From positions 1 to 5,524 of the forward strand of contig CAMBZO010000202.1 in assembly GCA_945872195.1 (NCBI GenBank): a stretch of DNA of 5,524 nt, read 5' to 3'. This stretch comes from Akkermansia muciniphila (GTDB lineage Bacteria; Verrucomicrobiota; Verrucomicrobiia; Limisphaerales; SXTU01). The notes under the pieces were generated by a model. It did no database searches and was not told where the DNA came from. It saw nothing but the letters and a program-made list of their open reading frames with translations. Position numbers and translations under genes: made by a program. Shown one piece after another: positions 1-5,524 of this stretch; position 1 is the stretch's first letter; every line of letters starts with the position of its first letter.

Positions 1-299
1 GGAGTCCGCTCGCCGGCGGCTTGCTGGCGGACGGCGCGCGGCGCTTGCTGCCGTCGCAGGAGAACTACCGCGTCGAGCGCATCGTGGTGGAACTGGACGC
101 ATTGGCGCGGGTGCGCGGCAGCACGCGCGGCACGGTGGCGCTGGCGTGGTTGGTGAAACACCCGGCGGGCATCGTGCCCATCGTCGGCTCGACCAAGCCA
201 GAGCGCATTCGCGAAGGGGCGAACGCGGCGCGCGTCGAGCTGTCGCGCGAGGAGTGGTATCGGCTGCTGGAAGCGGCGCGCGGAGAGCGGCTGCCGTAA
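1..299 (+). CDS. Aldo/keto reductase, YdhF-like, C-terminal part (5' end outside window)
   Basis: The reading frame enters from the left edge (first full codon at position 3) and ends at TAA 297-299, so only about 98 C-terminal residues are visible. They begin SPLAGG, the conserved segment after a late barrel strand that contacts the nicotinamide cofactor in aldo/keto reductases. GTVALAWLVKHP follows, and then GSTKPERIREGANAA (186-230), the usual loop and helix that bind the 2'-phosphate of NADP. The tail (LSREEWYRLLEAARGERLP) resembles the end of E. coli YdhF, where a similar W-R-A-A-G-P ending occurs, so I place it in that subgroup. Such enzymes are cytosolic (alpha/beta)8-barrel NADPH-dependent carbonyl reductases. 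The catalytic Asp-Tyr-Lys-His residues lie upstream of the window and cannot be checked, and the substrate is unknown. The stop codon is 3 bp from that of the convergent MFS gene, which leaves no room for a separate terminator. Confidence 0.9.
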   Translation, partial: SPLAGGLLADGARRLLPSQENYRVERIVVELDALARVRGSTRGTVALAWLVKHPAGIVPIVGSTKPERIREGANAARVELSREEWYRLLEAARGERLP

Positions 300-302
300 T
301 TT

Positions 303-1523
303 CTACTGAGGCTTCGCCACCGCGTGGCGCAGTTTCCCCCACGCCAACAGCCCCGCCAGCAGCGACACGCCCGCGCAAATCAGATACGGCAGGGCGGGTT
401 CCACATCAAAGAGCGTCGCCGCGAAGATGGGGCCGAGGATGCGCGCCAGGCTCGCCGCACTGTGCGCAATGCCCAGCGTCGCGCCCTGCTCATCCGCGCG
501 CGCAAATTGCGACAGCAAGCCGAACACCGGGGGGCGCGTAAGACTTGATCCGATGGACAGCATCCCCAGCGCGCCGAGCAGCAGCGGCCATGTTTTCACG
601 AACGGCAACGCCGCGAGGCTCACGGCCACGAGTAGCAGGCTCACCGCGATCAGCGCCGGCTCGCCCAGCCGCTTCACCGCGCGCGCGAGCGGGCCGCCTT
701 GCACGAAGGCGCCCACCACGCCGCAGAAGGTGTAGAGATAGACGACCTTCTCATCGAAGACGTGGATCGCGCCTTTGACCGCCTCGAACTTCAGCCCGAA
801 GTTCACGCTCACCAGCAGGCCCAGCGTCGTCTCGAAGCACGCGAAACTGAACGTGGCCAGGAAGAACACCAGCACGAGCAGCGCCACTTCAGGCCGGCTC
901 AAAGTATCGCGGAGCTGCTCCCACCGGGGCCGTTGTGCCACCGCCATCGCGCCGGGCTGCCAGCTCTCCGGCAGGCGGGCGTAGGCGAAGATGAAATTCA
1001 GCCCGCACAACGCGGCGGCAATCCAGCCCGGGGCCGTGATCCCGCCGAACTTCAGCCCAAGGCCGCCGAGCGCCGGGCCGAAGATGAAGCCGAGACCGAA
1101 CGCCATGCCGACCAAGCCCATTTTCTTCGAGCGCTCCTCCGGCGGCGTGATGTCCGCGATGTAAGCCTGGGCCACGGTGATGTTCGCCCCGCAGACGCCG
1201 GCGAAAAGGCGCGACGCGAAGAGCAGCACGAGCGCGGTTTTGCCTTCCTGGCCCGAGCCTATGGCGAAGATGACATACGAAATCGCCGCGCCCGCCGTGC
1301 TGAAGAGCAACACGGGCCGACGCCCGATGCGGTCCGAAAGCCGGCCCCACACCGGCGCGAAGATAAATTGCATCGCCGAGTAAGCGGCCATGAGCAGCCC
1401 GATGACCAAGCCGCTCGCCTCGAGGGTCTTCGCGAAAATCGGCAGCAGCGGCAGCACGATGCCGAACCCGACGAGGTCGAGGAAGACGGTCAAAAAAATT
1501 ACTAGCAGCGATGGCTTCTTCAT
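303..1523 (-). CDS. MFS transporter, TetA-like DHA1 (drug:H+ antiporter) group
   Basis: This is a complete 406-residue inner-membrane protein with about twelve hydrophobic segments, the normal length for the 12-helix major facilitator superfamily. Helix 1 carries LDLVGFGIVLP (15-25), the DHA1 D1-type motif. The loop between helices 2 and 3 carries the classic motif A, GRLSDRIGRRP (60-70). SRLFAGVCGA (104-113) is motif B-like and includes Arg105. Helix 5 has the antiporter motif C, GLGFIFGPALGG (143-154). A degenerate second motif A, GGPLARAVKRLGEP (276-289), lies in the C-terminal half. This pattern matches the tetracycline/multidrug TetA-like family, in which proton influx drives export of small molecules. 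The substrate cannot be read from the sequence and resistance should not be assumed. The ATG (1521-1523) starts directly with a short basic n-region (MKKPS) before helix 1. No good Shine-Dalgarno sequence precedes it. The gene is divergent from the ABC permease and convergent with the reductase, so it is probably monocistronic. Confidence 0.93.
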   Translation of the reverse strand: MKKPSLLVIFLTVFLDLVGFGIVLPLLPIFAKTLEASGLVIGLLMAAYSAMQFIFAPVWGRLSDRIGRRPVLLFSTAGAAISYVIFAIGSGQEGKTALVLLFASRLFAGVCGANITVAQAYIADITPPEERSKKMGLVGMAFGLGFIFGPALGGLGLKFGGITAPGWIAAALCGLNFIFAYARLPESWQPGAMAVAQRPRWEQLRDTLSRPEVALLVLVFFLATFSFACFETTLGLLVSVNFGLKFEAVKGAIHVFDEKVVYLYTFCGVVGAFVQGGPLARAVKRLGEPALIAVSLLLVAVSLAALPFVKTWPLLLGALGMLSIGSSLTRPPVFGLLSQFARADEQGATLGIAHSAASLARILGPIFAATLFDVEPALPYLICAGVSLLAGLLAWGKLRHAVAKPQ

Positions 1524-1630
1524 TTCAGTAGAGCGCGGACGGTAGCGGGCCAGCGCAAAATGCGGGAAGGAGAAAATAACAACGCGAGATTGCGACCCGC
1601 GTGGAGCTTGCTATTGTCCGCGCCAACGAA
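1524..1630. promoter_or_regulatory. Divergent intergenic region between MFS and ABC permease genes
   Basis: The starts of the two divergent genes are 107 bp apart, so promoters for both should lie here or just inside the genes. GTCCGCGC occurs at 1616-1623, 7 nt before the permease ATG, and its reverse complement GCGCGGAC at 1533-1540, 9 nt before the transporter ATG. Each gene is therefore preceded on its own strand by the same octamer, and both end in gaaATG. A weak candidate promoter for the + strand is TTGCGA (1590-1595), 16 bp, TATTGT (1612-1617). It would give a very short leader to the ATG at 1631. A purine-rich GGGAAGGAG (1564-1572) is too far from either permease start to act as its ribosome binding site. 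The promoter and operator assignments are inference. Confidence 0.35.
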
Positions 1631-2764
1631 ATGGATACCGCCAAACGCATAGCAGTCCGTGCGCGCTTGGCGATCTTCGGCATGCAGGAGGGCGGCCTGC
1701 TCCTCGTAATCTTCCTGCTGGGAGCGATTTTGACGTTCTGCGGAGGCACGGTAAAGGTGCCGAAGCTCCAGATGAATCCCCAGGGCGAGCGAGAGCGCGT
1801 CTTCACGGAGCAGAATGGTGAGCGCGTGCTGGTGATGGAGGAGCGGAACAAGTTCCTCAACGCGCAAAACCTCACGCAACTCGCCAAGGACACGAGCTTC
1901 ATCGGCATCATGGCCGTGGGCGCAACGCTAGTCATTATCGCGGGGCAGATTGATTTGAGCGTGGGGGCGATCTACGCGCTGGCCTCGGTGGTGGGAGCGA
2001 TGGTCTTCCGCACGTTCGGCCCGGGCGGCGCGCTGGCGAACGCCCCGCCGCACGAGGCGTTGCTGCTGGGCATCACCGCCTGCCTAGCCATCGGGACGCT
2101 CTGCGGTGTGCTCAACGGCGCGATGGTCACAGCGCTCAAGGTGCATCCCTTCATCATCACGCTGGGGACAATGGCCATCTTCCGGGGCGCGGCCTTCGTC
2201 ATGACCAGCGGCCAGTCCGTGGGCGATTTTCCGGAGGTGTTCCGTAACGTGATTCGCTGGGAGACCGGCGACGGCTTAAGCCTCGTGCCCCTGGGCGTGC
2301 TGCTGGCGGTGACGGTCGGGGGAGCCTTCTACCTCACCTGTCTCGCGGCGGGACGCCACGTCTATGCGGTCGGCGGCAATGAACTGGCGGCCCAATTTAG
2401 CGGCATCCGCGTGCGCTTGGTGAAGCTGAAAGTCTTCATCTACTCCGGGCTGACGGCGGGCGTCGCGGCGTTGCTGGCCATCGGCTACTACGGCAGCGCG
2501 ACCAGCGGTGACGGGCAAGGCTACGAGCTCGATGTCATCGCGGCGGCGGTCGTCGGCGGCGCGAGCCTCTCAGGTGGTAAAGGCTCGGCGCTGGGGGCAC
2601 TGCTGGGCGCGCTCATCATCAAGCTGATCGACAATGGCATCGTCATCCTCGGCATCGATCAGAACTACAGCCGCATCATCATCGGCGCGGCCGTGATCCT
2701 GGCGGTGGTGCTGGACCAGTTCAACGGCTGGTGGACGCGGCGGCGGATGGCGCGGGCGGCGTGA
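1631..2764 (+). CDS. Sugar ABC transporter permease, RbsC-type (BPD_transp_2 family)
   Basis: From ATG 1631 this is a 377-residue polytopic membrane protein. An in-frame GTG at 1601 would add ten residues, and the first in-frame stop upstream is at 1577. I chose ATG because it begins just before the first helix and shares its leader octamer with the divergent gene. Neither start has a clear Shine-Dalgarno sequence. Family hallmarks, in order, are FLNAQNLTQLAKDTSF (75-90), IMAVGATLVIIAGQIDLSVG (93-112), the cytoplasmic coupling region GRHVYAVGGNELAAQFSGIR (241-260), and GYELDVIAAAVVGGASLSGG (297-316). The last helices end at AVVLDQ (358-363). These match RbsC and related ribose/xylose/galactose permeases, which form the membrane channel with an ATPase and take substrate from a periplasmic binding protein. 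The sugar is not determinable. A hydrophilic stretch of about 40 residues (39-80) between helices 1 and 2 is longer than in E. coli RbsC. No ATPase or binding-protein gene is adjacent. Confidence 0.92.
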   Translation: MDTAKRIAVRARLAIFGMQEGGLLLVIFLLGAILTFCGGTVKVPKLQMNPQGERERVFTEQNGERVLVMEERNKFLNAQNLTQLAKDTSFIGIMAVGATLVIIAGQIDLSVGAIYALASVVGAMVFRTFGPGGALANAPPHEALLLGITACLAIGTLCGVLNGAMVTALKVHPFIITLGTMAIFRGAAFVMTSGQSVGDFPEVFRNVIRWETGDGLSLVPLGVLLAVTVGGAFYLTCLAAGRHVYAVGGNELAAQFSGIRVRLVKLKVFIYSGLTAGVAALLAIGYYGSATSGDGQGYELDVIAAAVVGGASLSGGKGSALGALLGALIIKLIDNGIVILGIDQNYSRIIIGAAVILAVVLDQFNGWWTRRRMARAA

Positions 2765-2841
2765 CGCAACGCGCGATGCGACCTGCAATCTGTTGACTGA
2801 GAAGCTGAGACCGCACGCGGCGGTAAGCACCCTTCCGGCCC

Positions 2842-3113
2842 CTCGGAACGGCGTTCCGACGCCTCGGCGCAGCGTTTCTGACCTCCGGAACAGCGTTCCG
2901 ACGCTCCGGCGCAGCGTTCCTGACCTCCGGAACGACGTTCCGACGCTCCGGCGCAGCGTTCCCGACCTCCGGAACGGCGTTCCGACGCCCCGGCGGAGCG
3001 TTCCTGACCTCCGGAACGGCGTTCCGACGCTCCGGCGCAGCGTTCCTGACCTCCGGAACGGCGTTCCGACGCGTCGGAACGGCGTTCCCGAGCGTCGGCG
3101 AGGCGTTCCGACA
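2842..3113. repeat. Array of 13 alternating 21-bp half-units (42-bp period) with palindromic cores
   Basis: Thirteen half-units run in phase without gaps. Type A is CTCCGGAACGGCGTTCCG followed by ACG; type B is CTCCGGCGCAGCGTTCC followed by TGAC. They alternate A-B, giving five 42-bp A-B units after a first A copy that lacks one C, and drift at the right end. The A halves start at 2842 (20 bp), 2883, 2925, 2967, 3009 and 3051; the B halves at 2862, 2904, 2946, 2988, 3030 and 3072; a final half-unit at 3093 ends at 3113. The core GCGTTCC is intact in all but two half-units (GCGTTTC in the first B, ACGTTCC in the third A). Each A half contains GGAACGnCGTTCC or a close variant, an inverted repeat whose transcript could form a 5-6 bp stem with a 5-nt loop. 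There are no spacers of unique sequence. I do not recognise it as a named repeat family. Confidence 0.93.
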
Positions 3114-3119
3114 CTCGGG
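3087..3119. repeat. Imperfect inverted repeat at the right edge of the array
   Basis: CCCGAG (3087-3092) and GTCGG (3094-3098) pair with CCGAC (3108-3112) and CTCGGG (3114-3119). This gives an 11-bp stem with one C/A mismatch and a 9-nt loop. It overlaps the last half-unit of the 42-bp array and is the strongest hairpin of the intergenic region. Neither side is followed by a T tract on the corresponding strand, so a Rho-independent terminator is not supported. It may be a by-product of the palindromic repeats or a structural end of the array. Confidence 0.5.
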
Positions 3120-3254
3120 AAAGGGGCAAAAGGCCCTCGGAACCCCCGTTTCAGCCCCAGCAAGGCTATTCTCGAGGGGTGCGAAGCCCTTTCTGGGCTT
3201 GGCGGGGCCGTGAATGGGCCATTGGCAGTCCAAGTCCTATTTTCTGCGTTCCCG

Positions 3255-5524
3255 ATGAACCTCCTTCGCTCAAGTAACTCCGCGCACTGCCGGTTGCTGC
3301 TCTGCATGCTGGCCGCGCTGTCGGCCCTTCGTGCGGAGGCCGCTGAGCTGCCCCGCGAGCAACTTGATTTCTTTGAGAAGAAAATCCGGCCCATGCTCAT
3401 CGCGCGCTGCTACGAGTGCCACAGCGCGGCGGCCAAGAAGATCAAGGGCGGCCTCACCCTCGACACCCGCGAAGGCTTGCTCAAGGGCGGCGACGCCGGC
3501 CCGGTGATCGTCCCGGGCGATCCCGAGAAATCCAAGCTCATCGAGGCCGTCCGCTACAAGAACCGCGACCTCCAGATGCCGCCGAAGAGCGCGCTCGCGC
3601 CGGAGCAGGTCCGCGACTTGGAACAGTGGGTGAAGCTCGGCGCACCCGACCCGCGCGTGGAGGCGGGGGCGCAGCCCACGGCGAAGCGCGGCCTCAGCGT
3701 GCAGGAGGGGCGGCAGTTCTGGGCGTTCCAGCCGCTGCTCAACCAAGCGCCTCCCCCCATTGGAAATCGGAAATCGGAAATCGGAAATCCCATTGACGCC
3801 TTCATCAACGCCAAGCTCGCCGAGAAGAAGCTCACCCCCGCCCCGCCCGCCGACCCGCGCGTCTTCATCCGCCGCGCCACGTTCGACCTCACCGGCCTGC
3901 CGCCGACTCCGGAGGAAACTGAAGCGTTCGTCCGCGCCTGTGCCTCAATCGGCAATCGCCAATCGGCAATCGCTAATCTCATCGACCGCCTGCTCGCCTC
4001 CACTGCTTACGGCGAGCGCTGGGGCCGGCACTGGCTGGACGTGGCGCGTTACGCAGACTCGAACGGCCTTGATGAGAACGTCGCCTTCGGCAACGCGTGG
4101 CGTTACCGCGACTACGTGGTGAACAGCTTCAACGCGGACAAGCCCTACAACCGCTTCGTGCAGGAACAAATCGCAGGCGACCTGCTGCCCGCCGAAGGCA
4201 CACCGCAGCGCCACGAGCAGTTGACCGCGCTGGGCTTCCTCAGCATCGGCCCGAAGCTGCTGGCCGAGCCGGACAAGGTGAAGCTGGAGATGGACTTGAT
4301 TGACGAGCAAATCGAGACGCTGGGCCGCGCCTTCCTCGGCATGACCATCGGCTGCGCGCGCTGCCACGACCACAAGTTCGACCCGCTGCCCACGGCGGAT
4401 TACTACGCGCTCGCCGCCATCTTCAAGAGCACCCGCACGATGGACGACCTCAAGACCATCGCGAAGTGGCACGAGCCGGAAGTCGCCACGCCCGCCGAGC
4501 GCGCGGTCGTGGAAGCGCACCAGAAGCGCGTCGCAGAGCAGAAGTCAGCCATCGCGAAGCTCGTGGCGTCGGCCAACAAATCTCTCGTCACCGACAAGGG
4601 ATTGAAGGAAGTGCCGAAGACTCCCGAGACCCAGTATCCAACGAACACCGTCGCCGAGCTGAAGCAGCTCCGCGAGGCGCTCACGACATTGGAGAAGGAC
4701 GCGCCCGAGCTGCCCAGCACGATGGGCGTGATGGACGCGACCAACATCGTCAAGGCGCTGCCCATCCACATTCGCGGCAGCCATCTCACGCTCGGCCAAC
4801 CCGCGCCGCGCGGCTTCCCGCAGGTGATGCAGGTGGCCAACCTGCGCACGGAAATGCCGGCACAGCAGAGTGGCCGCCTCGAACTCGCACGCTGGCTCGC
4901 GAGCGCGGAGCATCCGCTCACCGCGCGCGTGATGGTGAACCGCATCTGGCGCTGGCATTTCGGTCAGGGCCTCGTCGGCAGCACGGACAACTTCGGCGTG
5001 CTCGGCGATCGGCCTTCGCATCCCGAGTTGCTCGACTGGCTCGCGCACCGCTTCATCGCGGAAGGCTGGAGCGTGAAGGCGATGCACCGGCTGATTATGG
5101 CGAGCGCGGTGTATCAGCGCGCGACCAGGCCCACAGCAGACACGCGCCGCTCCGTCGTGGACTCGGAGAACCGCCTCCTCTCCCACTTCCCCCTCCGCCG
5201 CCTCGAAGCCGAGGAAATCCGCGACGCGGTCCTGTTCGTCGCCGGCTCGCTTGACCGCACGATGGGCGGCAAGACCATCCCCGTGAAGAACCGCGAGTTC
5301 TTCTTCAACCACACCTCGAAGGACGCCACCACTTACGACAGTCCGCGTCGCGCGCTCTACCTGCCCGTCGTGCGCAACAACGTCTATGACCTCTTCGAGC
5401 AGTTCGACTTCCCTGACCCCGCCGTGCCCAACGGCAACCGCAACGCGACCGTCGTCGCCCCGCAGGCGTTGCTGATGTTGAACAGCGACTTGGTGGGGAA
5501 GGCGGCGGAGAAGTTCGCCGCCAG
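3255..5524 (+). CDS. Secreted PSCyt1-DUF1549-DUF1553 (planctomycete cytochrome C type) protein, 3' end outside window
   Basis: The frame is open from ATG 3255 to the window edge (756 codons plus 2 bases); the family usually runs to about 800-1000 residues. Residues 1-30 form a Sec signal peptide: Arg5/Arg13, the hydrophobic LLLCMLAALSAL, and cleavage near AEA (27-29). PSCyt1 follows, with the haem-binding CYECH (Cys52, Cys55, His56) and MPPK (Met108 is a likely axial ligand, as in other members). DUF1549/PSCyt2 starts near PIDAFI (179-184) and includes YGERWGRHWLDVARYADSNG (252-271) and CARCHDHKFDP (Cys367, Cys370, His371), a second CxxCH. A charged helical, possibly coiled-coil, linker spans about 414-490. 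DUF1553/PSD1 runs from about 539 and includes NRIWRWHFG (562-570) and RLEAEEIRDA (649-658). The protein is probably periplasmic or surface-located. Its reaction is not established; such genes often sit beside DUF1501 genes and sulfatases or glycan-degradation genes. Two heptamer arrays lie inside the gene. The ATG is chosen because the signal peptide starts there, although the frame is open back to 2697. Confidence 0.93.
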   Translation, partial: MNLLRSSNSAHCRLLLCMLAALSALRAEAAELPREQLDFFEKKIRPMLIARCYECHSAAAKKIKGGLTLDTREGLLKGGDAGPVIVPGDPEKSKLIEAVRYKNRDLQMPPKSALAPEQVRDLEQWVKLGAPDPRVEAGAQPTAKRGLSVQEGRQFWAFQPLLNQAPPPIGNRKSEIGNPIDAFINAKLAEKKLTPAPPADPRVFIRRATFDLTGLPPTPEETEAFVRACASIGNRQSAIANLIDRLLASTAYGERWGRHWLDVARYADSNGLDENVAFGNAWRYRDYVVNSFNADKPYNRFVQEQIAGDLLPAEGTPQRHEQLTALGFLSIGPKLLAEPDKVKLEMDLIDEQIETLGRAFLGMTIGCARCHDHKFDPLPTADYYALAAIFKSTRTMDDLKTIAKWHEPEVATPAERAVVEAHQKRVAEQKSAIAKLVASANKSLVTDKGLKEVPKTPETQYPTNTVAELKQLREALTTLEKDAPELPSTMGVMDATNIVKALPIHIRGSHLTLGQPAPRGFPQVMQVANLRTEMPAQQSGRLELARWLASAEHPLTARVMVNRIWRWHFGQGLVGSTDNFGVLGDRPSHPELLDWLAHRFIAEGWSVKAMHRLIMASAVYQRATRPTADTRRSVVDSENRLLSHFPLRRLEAEEIRDAVLFVAGSLDRTMGGKTIPVKNREFFFNHTSKDATTYDSPRRALYLPVVRNNVYDLFEQFDFPDPAVPNGNRNATVVAPQALLMLNSDLVGKAAEKFAA
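3762..3789 (+). repeat. Heptanucleotide tandem repeat GGAAATC x4 inside the cytochrome-like gene
   Basis: Four perfect copies of GGAAATC (3762-3768, 3769-3775, 3776-3782, 3783-3789) lie in the linker between PSCyt1 and DUF1549. The array is flanked by a 6-bp direct repeat, CCCATT, at 3756-3761 and 3789-3794. From the end of the first CCCATT to the end of the second is 33 bp, exactly 11 codons. The frame is therefore kept, and the encoded peptide is IGNRKSEIGN (169-178), joined to the PIDAF start of DUF1549. The AT-rich heptamer contrasts with the GC-rich coding sequence around it, which suggests insertion or slippage expansion. Confidence 0.95.
3946..3980 (+). repeat. Second heptanucleotide repeat, CAATCGS x4 plus a degenerate copy, inside the same gene
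   Basis: CAATCGG (3946-3952), CAATCGC (3953-3959), CAATCGG (3960-3966) and CAATCGC (3967-3973) are followed by a degenerate TAATCTC (3974-3980). G and C alternate at the seventh position, so a 14-bp higher-order unit is also visible. The array encodes IGNRQSAIAN (232-241) within the N-terminal part of DUF1549, between TPEETEAFV and the conserved LIDRLLAS. In most members I know of, a short variable loop occupies this position. It is read in the same phase as the upstream GGAAATC array and gives a related peptide. Confidence 0.93.

Larger units (their letters stand above)
2765..3254. other. 490-bp intergenic region without a convincing gene, mostly repeats
   Basis: This stretch lies between the permease stop and the signal-peptide ATG of the cytochrome-like gene. 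The first ~77 bp hold nothing I recognise. The array of 21/42-bp units occupies 2842-3113. A degenerate single copy, CCTCGGAACCCCCGTTTC, follows at 3134-3151. A 6-bp stem, AAGCCC/GGGCTT with a TTTCT loop, sits at 3184-3200. It is followed by GGCGGGG and not by a T tract, so it is not a canonical intrinsic terminator. Long reading frames cross the region on both strands, but they are periodic products of the repeats and show no recognisable domain. No ribosome binding site precedes the ATG at 3255, and I found no good promoter. Confidence 0.7.

Noticed and set aside
699..1505. 268-codon plus-strand frame opposite the MFS transporter
   Set aside because: It is rich in Arg, Glu, His and Gln without any domain, which is typical of the antisense shadow of a GC-rich membrane-protein gene.
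303..1523. Calling the MFS gene a tetracycline-resistance gene
   Set aside because: The motifs place it in the TetA-like group, but substrate cannot be inferred and many environmental members are not tetracycline exporters.
2842..3113. CRISPR array
   Set aside because: The units abut each other with no unique spacers, and the alternating A/B halves are both conserved. No cas gene is present.
3184..3200. Rho-independent terminator (AAGCCC/GGGCTT hairpin)
   Set aside because: The 6-bp stem is followed by GGCGGGG and not by a T-rich tract on the + strand. On the minus strand it runs into CGCACCCC.
2793..3254. Upstream starts (TTG 2793, GTG 3210, TTG 3222) for the cytochrome-like gene
   Set aside because: The residues after ATG 3255 form a standard signal peptide that should be N-terminal, and none of the upstream codons has a ribosome binding site.
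2570..3400. Long minus-strand reading frames across the repeat array (also 2665-3129 and 2721-3233) encoding periodic Arg-rich peptides
   Set aside because: They overlap the end of the permease gene and/or the start of the cytochrome-like gene antisense. They have no recognisable domain or ribosome binding site, and they are open only because each 42-bp unit repeats the same stop-free codons.
4545..5312. 255-codon minus-strand frame opposite the cytochrome-like gene (and 4466-5254 on the plus strand in another frame)
   Set aside because: Both overlap a sequence with clear DUF1549/DUF1553 motifs in the main frame. Their own products are low-complexity charged sequences.

Overview
The window is about 5.5 kb of GC-rich bacterial DNA. 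The gene content points to the Verrucomicrobiota/Planctomycetota: the largest gene is a 'planctomycete cytochrome C' type secreted protein (PSCyt1 + DUF1549 + DUF1553), a family concentrated in these phyla. The heptameric short repeats inside that gene and the palindromic repeat array upstream of it fit a large, repeat-rich genome. I lean towards Verrucomicrobiota, but this is inference from gene families and not a proven assignment.

Layout. Positions 1-299 (+) hold the C-terminal end of an aldo/keto reductase of the YdhF type. It converges, with only 3 bp between stop codons, on a complete 12-helix MFS transporter of the TetA-like DHA1 group (303-1523, -). A ~107 bp divergent intergenic region separates that transporter from a complete RbsC-type sugar ABC transporter permease (1631-2764, +; alternative GTG start at 1601). 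Then come 490 bp without a convincing gene (2765-3254), dominated by an ordered array of 13 half-units of 21 bp (A/B alternation, 42 bp period) whose A halves carry a GGAACGnCGTTCC palindrome. The last feature is the PSCyt1-DUF1549-DUF1553 gene (3255 to beyond the window end, +). It is open for 756 codons and has a signal peptide and two CxxCH motifs.

The genes do not form one obvious pathway. The permease looks orphaned: neither its ATPase nor its binding protein lies beside it. The secreted cytochrome-like protein probably begins a separate transcription unit.

The most unusual features are repeats. (1) The cytochrome-like gene carries two independent heptanucleotide arrays, GGAAATC x4 and CAATCGS x4, read in the same phase. 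They encode related peptides (IGNRKSEIGN and IGNRQSAIAN) at family-variable linker positions. (2) The 42-bp array leaves five of six frames open, one of them continuous with the cytochrome-like gene, and a 10-bp piece of the repeat overlaps that gene's start codon. No defence system, CRISPR, tRNA, rRNA or transposase was seen.
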